From Manihot esculenta (taxonomy: Eukaryota > Streptophyta > Magnoliopsida > Malpighiales > Euphorbiaceae), in the NCBI RefSeq assembly GCF_001659605.2, contig NC_035174.2, positions 19,382,009 to 19,446,008 on the forward strand: a stretch of DNA of 64,000 nucleotides, given 5' to 3'. Positions within the stretch are counted from its first letter, which is position 1, and each line of letters opens with the position of its first letter. A program made the position numbers and the translations under genes. The notes below the pieces were generated by a model. It worked only from the letters and a program-made list of their open reading frames with translations, did not search any database and was not told where the DNA came from. Positions 57,848 through 64,000 of the stretch are shown in pieces.

Positions 57848-60800
57848 ATGAGAGGAACTCGTCGATCTGCACGATTGACTGGAGTGCCACCTGAGGATGA
57901 GGGCATGAGCGCCCGTCCTATCACATTGCCTAGGGCAATGTTTAGTAGGTCTAACAGAGAAAGAGCTGTAAGAGACCCTAGAAGGTCTCTGGATCTGGGT
58001 AGGAGCAGATCAGTGAGGGGAACAGTTCAGGGAGGAATGTCAGAGGACATGGGGGATGATATGGATGTAGAGCAGATGAGGGATGGCAGTCTGAGAGTTA
58101 GCATGTCAGAAGAGGGAATGAGAGAGTCCCAAGGAGGCACTCGGGCCTCGGGATTTGTTCAGCCACCCCACTACCCACACTTCTCACAAAATCCCGGGTA
58201 TTCGATGGGAGGTACATCGGATTACCCTAGCTTTACCCCTTATCCCACACACATGCCATACCCACCCTACTACCCACCGTATTCACAATACCCAATGTAT
58301 CCACCCCCACCATACTATCCAAATCCAGCAAACCCTACCTCAGAAAATGTTGCACCTCCTCCACCATCAGCAGAGCCCACAGTTCCAGCAGCCCATATGC
58401 CTAAGCCTAGCTCATCTTGTGGGAGCAAGGTCAAGATGACCGACTATATGAAGCTGGGTGCTCCCCAGTTTGAAACCGGTGATGACCCGTTTGTGTACCT
58501 TGAGAGGGTCAAAACAATTACAGATGAGATAGGGGCGGATGACAGTAGAGCCATTCAGATGGCTGGGTTCACATTAAAATGCAAAAAGGCCCGTGAGTGG
58601 TTTAAGAACTATGTGAGCTCGAGGTTGGACAGCCTATCATGGGAGGAGTTTGCAAATGAATTTGCAGGATGGGCTTTTCCTGACAGTTTAAGAGAATTGA
58701 AGATGATTGAGTTTGAACAGTTAAGGCAGACAGAGGAAATGAGTGTAGAGGAGTACACCGACAGATTCTTGGAGTTGTTGCCGTTTGCAGGGCAAACTCT
58801 TGACACAGATCAAAAGAAGTCAAGGAGGTATATCATGAAACTTCACTCCAGGTATTCCTCCTTGATCCAGTCTGCAGATAGGGAGAGCTTCCATGCCATA
58901 GTGGATATGGCTAGGAGGATGGAGGCTAGTGCTATCATCGAGGGGAAAGTCAAGCAGTCAGTGGCACAGCCTTCTGGTTCTAAGACCCCAGGCTCTTCTT
59001 CTATGAGTGCAGCAGCTTCAGGTAGTAAAAAGTGGGACAGAGGCTCTAGGAAGTCCAAGAAGAACAAGTTCTGGAACAAGGTTAAGTCCAGTCTGGGATT
59101 TGGAGGTGGCTCAAGCTCTGGTGCGGATAATGCAGTTTGTGCAAGGTGTGGTAAGCCACACAGGGGAGTATGTCGATTTGGGACGACAGCCTGTTATAGA
59201 TGTGGTCAGGAGGGGCATATGTCTCGAGAATGTCCAAGAGCAGCCCCGATGGCACAGTCCCAGCAGACAGCTTCAGGTAGTGTAGCGCAGCCAGCAGCTC
59301 CAGCCACGACTCAAGCCAGTGGCAGAGGTAGAGGGAGAGGGGCAGCCTCTTCTTCAGCGGGTTTCAGAGGTGAAGGTCCATCAGCTCCAGCACGGATCTT
59401 CACAATGACACAGCAGGAGGCAGATGCATCTAACATCGTGGTGGCAGGTAACTTAGTCATTGGTTGTTTAGATGTGTATGCCTTGATGGACCCTGGTGCA
59501 TCTCGTTCTTTTATTGCACCGAGAGCCGTTGAGAGGTTGGGGTTGATGATCTCTGGGTTAGAGTGTCCTCTCTGGGTCAGTGGACCCAAGTGTGATCCAT
59601 CAGTGGCAGAGTCAGTCTACCAGTGTTGTCCTATGTTTGTTGAGGGAAGATGCTTGTCCGCCGACCTTATGGTTCTAGACTTGACAGATTTTGACATCAT
59701 TCTAGGGATGGACTGGTTATCTACCCATGGTGCTACCTTGGACTGCAGGGACAAGGTAGTCAGGTTCAGAGGTCAGGATGGGTCAGAGGTAGTCTTCATG
59801 GGAGACAGGAGGGGTACACCTAGAGGTCTGATATCAGCTCTTCAGGCTCGTAGGTTGCTTAGGAGGGGATGTCAGGGGTATTTGGCTCATGTGAGAGAGC
59901 TTAGCAGTCAGGTTAGAGAGCCTGCCTCGGTGCCGGTGGTCAGAGAGTTTTTGGATGTGTTTCCAGACGAACTGCCAGGTTTACCACCTGCTAGGGAGAT
60001 AGAGTTCGAGATAGAACTGATGCCTGGAACCCGACCGATCTCTATCCCTCCCTACAGGATGGCACCAGCAGAATTGAAATAGTTGAAAGAACAGTTGCAA
60101 GAGCTGGTAGACAAGGGCTTCATCCGACTGAGTACCTCACCCTAGGGTGCTCCAGTCTTGTTTGTCAGAAAGAAGGATGGATCCCTTAGACTTTGTATCG
60201 ACTACAGGCAGTTGAACAAAGTCACTACCAAGAATAGGTACCCTTTGCCAAGGATCGATGATCTATTCGACCAGCTAGCAGGAGCGGGTTGTTTCTCCAA
60301 AATAGATCTGAGGTCCAGGTATCATCAGCTGAGGATCAGGGAGGAAGATGTGCCAAAGACAGCTTTCAGGACCAGATATGGGCATTTTGAGTTCCTTGTA
60401 ATGCCGTTCGGGTTAACCAACGCCCCTGCAGCATTCATGGATCTCATGAACAGAGTGTTTAACTAGTACCTGGATCACTTCGTTATTGTCTTCATAGATT
60501 ATATCTTGGTGTATTCCAGGAATGCAGAGGAGCATGCCCATCATCTGAGGTTGGTTCTACAGACCTTGAGGGAGCATGGCTTGTATGCCAAGTTCTCCAA
60601 GTGTGAGTTCTGGCTGAGGAGCATTTCATTCTTGGGGCATGTTGTGACAGAAAATGGGATAAAGGTGGACCCCAAGAAGGTAGAAGCTGTGGCTAACTGG
60701 CCTAGACCCACTTCAGTGTCAGAGATCAGAAGTTTCTTGGGTTTAGCAGGTTACTACAGGAGGTTCATTCAGGACTTCTCAAAAATTGCAGCTCCTCTGA

Positions 60801-62833
60801 CCAGGTTAACCAGGAAGAATCAGAAGTTCGTGTGGACCGACCAGTGCGAAGAGAGTTTTGAAGAGCTCAAGAAGAGGTTAACGTCGGCACCAGTGTTAGC
60901 TTTACCAGTTAGCAATGAGGATTTCACAATTTTCTGTGATGCGTCCCGTGTGGGACTGGGTTGTGTGTTAATGCAGAATGAAAGGGTAATTGCTTATGCT
61001 TCTAGGCAGTTGAAGAAGCATGAGTTGAATTACCCCACAGATGACTTGGAGATGGCAGCAGTAATCTTTGCACTCAAGATGTGGAGGCACTACCTCTATA
61101 GGGTTAAATCTGAGATCTTCACGGATCATAAGAGCCTACAGTACATCCTGAGTCAAAGAGATTTGAACTTGAGACAGAGAAGATGGGTGGAGCTGCTGAG
61201 TGACTATGATTGCAAGATTCAGTACCATCCGGGTAAGGCGAATGTTGTGGCAGACGCCTTAAGCTGAAAATCACTCTGCAGTTTGTCCCACATAGCAGCA
61301 GAGAGGAGGCCAGTGGTGAAGGAGTTTTACAAGCTCATTGAGGAAGGTCTACAGTTGGAGTTGTCTGGTACAGGTGCCTTGGTAGCCCAGATGAGGGTGG
61401 CACCCGTGTTTCTGGAGCAGGTGACTCAGAAACAGCATGAGGACCTAGAGTTAGTGAAGATTGCCAGAACGGTTCAGTCAGGCAAGGATTGTGAGTTCAG
61501 ATTCGACAGCAAAGGGATCCTCCGCTATGGGAGCAGACTATGTGTGCCAGATGACATAGGGCTAAAAGCAGACATTATGAGAGAGGCTCATAATGCAAGA
61601 TACAACGTTCACCCCGAAGCCACCAAAATGTATCAAGATCTAAAGAAGGTTTATTGGTGGCCAGCTATTAAGAAAGAAGTGGCACAGTTTGTGTCAGCCT
61701 GCGAAGTGTGTCAGAGGGTGAAGCTGGAACATCAGAAGCCGGCTGGAATGCTTAACCCGCTGCCTATTCCAGAGTGGAAATGGGAAAATATAGCTATGGA
61801 CTTCGTAGTGGGGTTACCGGCGACGTCCAACAGATTGGACTCCATATGGGTGATTGTGGACAGACTCACCAAATCTGCTCACTTCATCCCTGTCAGGAGT
61901 GGCTATTCTGTGGACAAGTTGGCGCAGGTGTATGTCAATGAGATCGTCAGACTGCATGGGGTTCCTGTTTCGATAGTGTCAGATAGAGGGCCCCAGTTCA
62001 CCTCCAGATTTTGGCAGAGTCTGCAGAACGCCATGGATACCAGGTTGGATTTTAGCACTGCTTTCCATCCACAGACGGACGAACAATCAAAAAGGACCAT
62101 CCAAACCATAGAGGATATGCTTAGAATGTGTGTGCTGGACTTTGGCGGTTCTTGGAGGCAGCATCTACCCTTGGTGGAGTTTGCCTACAATAACAGTCAT
62201 CATGCTAGCATCGGGATGGCTCCATATGAAGCTTTGTATGGGAGGAAGTGCAGATCACCTGTTTGCTGGGAAGAAGTTGGAGAAAAGGCCTTGGCAGGGC
62301 CTGAGCTAGTAGAGATTACCAGCAGGGTAGTACCCTTAATCAGAGAAAGGATCAAGACGGCTGCAAGCAGACAGAAGAGTTATGCAGACATCCGCAGAAG
62401 ACAGGTAGAGTTTCAGGAGGGGGATCTGGTATTGCTCAAGGTGTCTCCTATGAAAGGAGTGGTTCGCTTCGGGAAGAAAGGTAAACTAGCCCCACGATAC
62501 ATCGGACCCTTTAAAATCTTGCAAAAGATTGGGAATGTGTCGTACAAGCTGGATTTACCTGCTTCAATGGAAAGAATCCATCCGGTTTTCCATGTTTCAA
62601 TGTTGAGGAAGTTTGTGTCAGATCCGAGCAAGGTTCTTAGTGAGTCCGATGTGGAGGTCCAAGAGGATCTCACCTATGTTGAACAGCCAGTACGGATCAT
62701 AGACACCCAGATCAGAAAGCTAAGAAACAAGGAAATCCCGATGGTGAAAGTCCTATGGAACCACCACAATTTGGAAGAATGCACTTGGGAGACACGGGAG
62801 TCCATTTTCCAGCAATACCCCTATCTTTTCTAA
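57848..62833 (+). pseudogene. gag-pol polyprotein of GYP-B, inactivated
   Basis: Frame from [10 protein letters not shown] through gag, zinc knuckles (CARCGKPHRGVC, CYRCGQEGHMSREC) and protease (MDPGASRSFI), open to a stop at 60080. Further stops lie at 60143 (a Trp codon in GYP-2), 60464 and 61265. In reverse transcriptase the catalytic FIDD is FIDY (codon 60500-60502). RNase H motifs ([13 protein letters not shown]) are intact. Integrase keeps the zinc domain and SDRGPQFTSRFW, but the catalytic Glu in the Q-S-E-R motif is Lys (codon 62090-62092). The C-terminus has a chromodomain-like LWNHHNLEECTWE and ends PYLF before TAA. Most lesions are C-to-T or G-to-A changes, as expected from deamination of methylated DNA. 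It cannot act autonomously. Confidence 0.93.
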
Positions 62834-62927
62834 GGTTAGTTTCTTATATGTTTCATGTGTTTATGTGTATGATATGTTGTATGCTTTGCATGAACTAGTT
62901 GAGGAACATTCGAGGACGAATGTTCTT

Positions 62928-62940
62928 AAGGGGGGGAGAA
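62928..62940 (+). other. Polypurine tract of GYP-B
   Basis: AAGGGGGGGAGAA ends directly at the 3' LTR. Confidence 0.88.
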
Positions 62941-63901
62941 TGTAATACTCGGCTAGACTCCGGTATCGGAATTCTTACCGTCCGGTGGAATCTCGGATGT
63001 CGGAAGCCTCTAGTAGGGTAGAATCATATTTTCATAAAATGTTTTAATGTATTTCATGATTTTAAGTAAAAAGGAAATGAGTTTTTGCATGAAAACAACA
63101 TTGGAGGAAAACCCAGGTTCGGCCGCCGAACATGCAGGCATTTCGGGTGTGCCTTAGGCCCCCGAAGGCATAAGTGAGGGAAGTCCAGGTTCGGCCACCG
63201 AACCTCAAGTTCGGCCGCCGAACATGGCATGCATGCGGAGGCACGTTCGGCCCCCGAACGTGGCCTGGCTAGCCACTATAAAAGGGTCCCTTAGCCGAAA
63301 TGGGCGAGCTTTTCTCCCCATTTTCGGCCAAGGTGAGCTCTCCGCCGTCCCTCACCAATCTTTGAGTTCTTCCTTCAAATCTTTCACGATTTTCACAAGT
63401 TTTCATCTTGTTTTGAAGATTTTCAAGTTTTGAGCAAGTTTTGAGCTTGGAGACCCAAGGAAGTTGAAAATCTCCCATCTCCAAGATTATGTCGTCTCTC
63501 TCTCGATCTTCAAGAGGTAAGAGCCGATCTTAAGCTCATTGCATGTTTTAAGTAAATTTTATGAAGATCTATGGGGTAAAATGCATGTTTAGCTTATGGT
63601 TAGGTTTATGAGTTTATGTTGTGTTTTTGAACAATGTGGCTTGCTAATGCATGTTTGATGTGTTGTAGATGGGGTTTTAGATAGTTTGAAGCCCCTAGGA
63701 GCTTGTATGCTTGTGTATGTGTGTTGTAGAATAGGTTTATGCATGTTTGGATGGAATGGGAGGCGTATATGCATAGAAGAGCTGAGTTTCTGCCACTAAA
63801 GGAGAAACCAGGTTCGGCAGCCGAAGGAACTTTCGGCCGTCGAACATGCTTGTGGAAGCAGCCTTCGGCTGCCGAAGCTTGCCCCCGAAAGGAGACTTTC
63901 G
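62941..63901 (+). repeat. 3' LTR of GYP-B, truncated by GYP-C
   Basis: Starts TGTAATACTCGGC. It follows the 5' LTR but lacks one roughly 20-bp palindrome-containing unit near 63130. TATA box at 63277-63283. Confidence 0.9.
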
Positions 63902-64000
63902 TGTAACGACCCGAAGATCGGACCGCTACCGGCGCTAGGATCCGGGTCGACTTAAGGCCGCCGGGACCCGTAGTAAGCCTGACATATAACCTGTAAACCT
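63902..64000 (-). mobile_element. GYP-C: end of an opposite-strand gypsy LTR
   Basis: TGTAACGACCCGAAGATCGG followed by the conserved CCGCTACCGGCGCTAGGATC, which is the reverse complement of the LTR 3' end of this family. Only 99 bp are in the window. Confidence 0.85.

Larger units (their letters stand above)
55292..63901 (+). mobile_element. GYP-B: chromovirus inserted in LTR A, interrupted by GYP-C
   Basis: Plus-strand Tekay/Del-type element: 5' LTR 55292-57577, primer site 57581-57592, gag-pol 57848-62833, purine tract 62928-62940, 3' LTR from 62941. The 3' LTR is cut after 961 bp by another LTR end on the opposite strand (63902). The 5-bp flank GCCGA (55287-55291) should recur beyond the 3' LTR, outside the window. 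The coding region has several stops and catalytic changes. Confidence 0.92.

Overview
This is plant nuclear DNA, most likely from a eudicot. It is AT-rich, intron-bearing and dominated by LTR retrotransposons, and it carries ankyrin-repeat/PGG-domain membrane protein genes of the ACD6/ITN1 type, which are typical of land plants. A euphorb such as cassava or rubber would fit the look of the retrotransposon LTRs, but I cannot prove the species from sequence alone. No organellar genes, rRNA genes or intact tRNA genes were seen.

Layout. 1-2899: the 5' part of a minus-strand Tat-lineage Ty3/gypsy element with a clean 497-bp LTR; its gag is joined almost directly to RNase H. 2900-9020 and 14125-22619: two direct, same-strand copies of an ACD6-like gene unit. 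Copy 1 has four exons that join in phase into a protein of about 662 residues. Copy 2 has lost the end of exon 2 with its splice donor, and it carries two later insertions: a 2.29-kb hAT-type element holding a JmjC-demethylase exon, and a decayed copia fragment. Between the copies lie a hairpin-rich tandem array just upstream of copy 1, an LRR-kinase gene scrap and an LTR-like repeat. 22620-26811: copia remnants, direct repeats and AT-rich spacer.

26812-41872: an internally deleted minus-strand chromovirus (GYP-1), split by a young and almost complete element of the same lineage (GYP-2, 29240-38806, target duplication TGGTG). 41873-43831: the 3' tandem-repeat region and LTR of another gypsy element. 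45611-45873: a 263-bp mini-LTR with perfect target duplication. 45900-54333: an old minus-strand copia element, broken by a DNA-transposon-like repeat, which is in turn broken by a full-length plus-strand copia element (COP-1, 48002-52554, target duplication CGTAT). 54334-64000: a stack of related gypsy elements, A interrupted by B, B interrupted by C. B is full length in layout, but several of its catalytic residues are destroyed.

The only host gene likely to be functional is ACD6-like copy 1. Everything else is transposon sequence, gene fragments or spacer. The most unusual items are the hAT element carrying a chromatin-modifier exon, the hairpin array in the copy 1 upstream region, the paralogous empty site that orders the Tat insertion after the gene duplication, and the repeated use of the same palindromic LTR zone as an insertion and breakpoint site.
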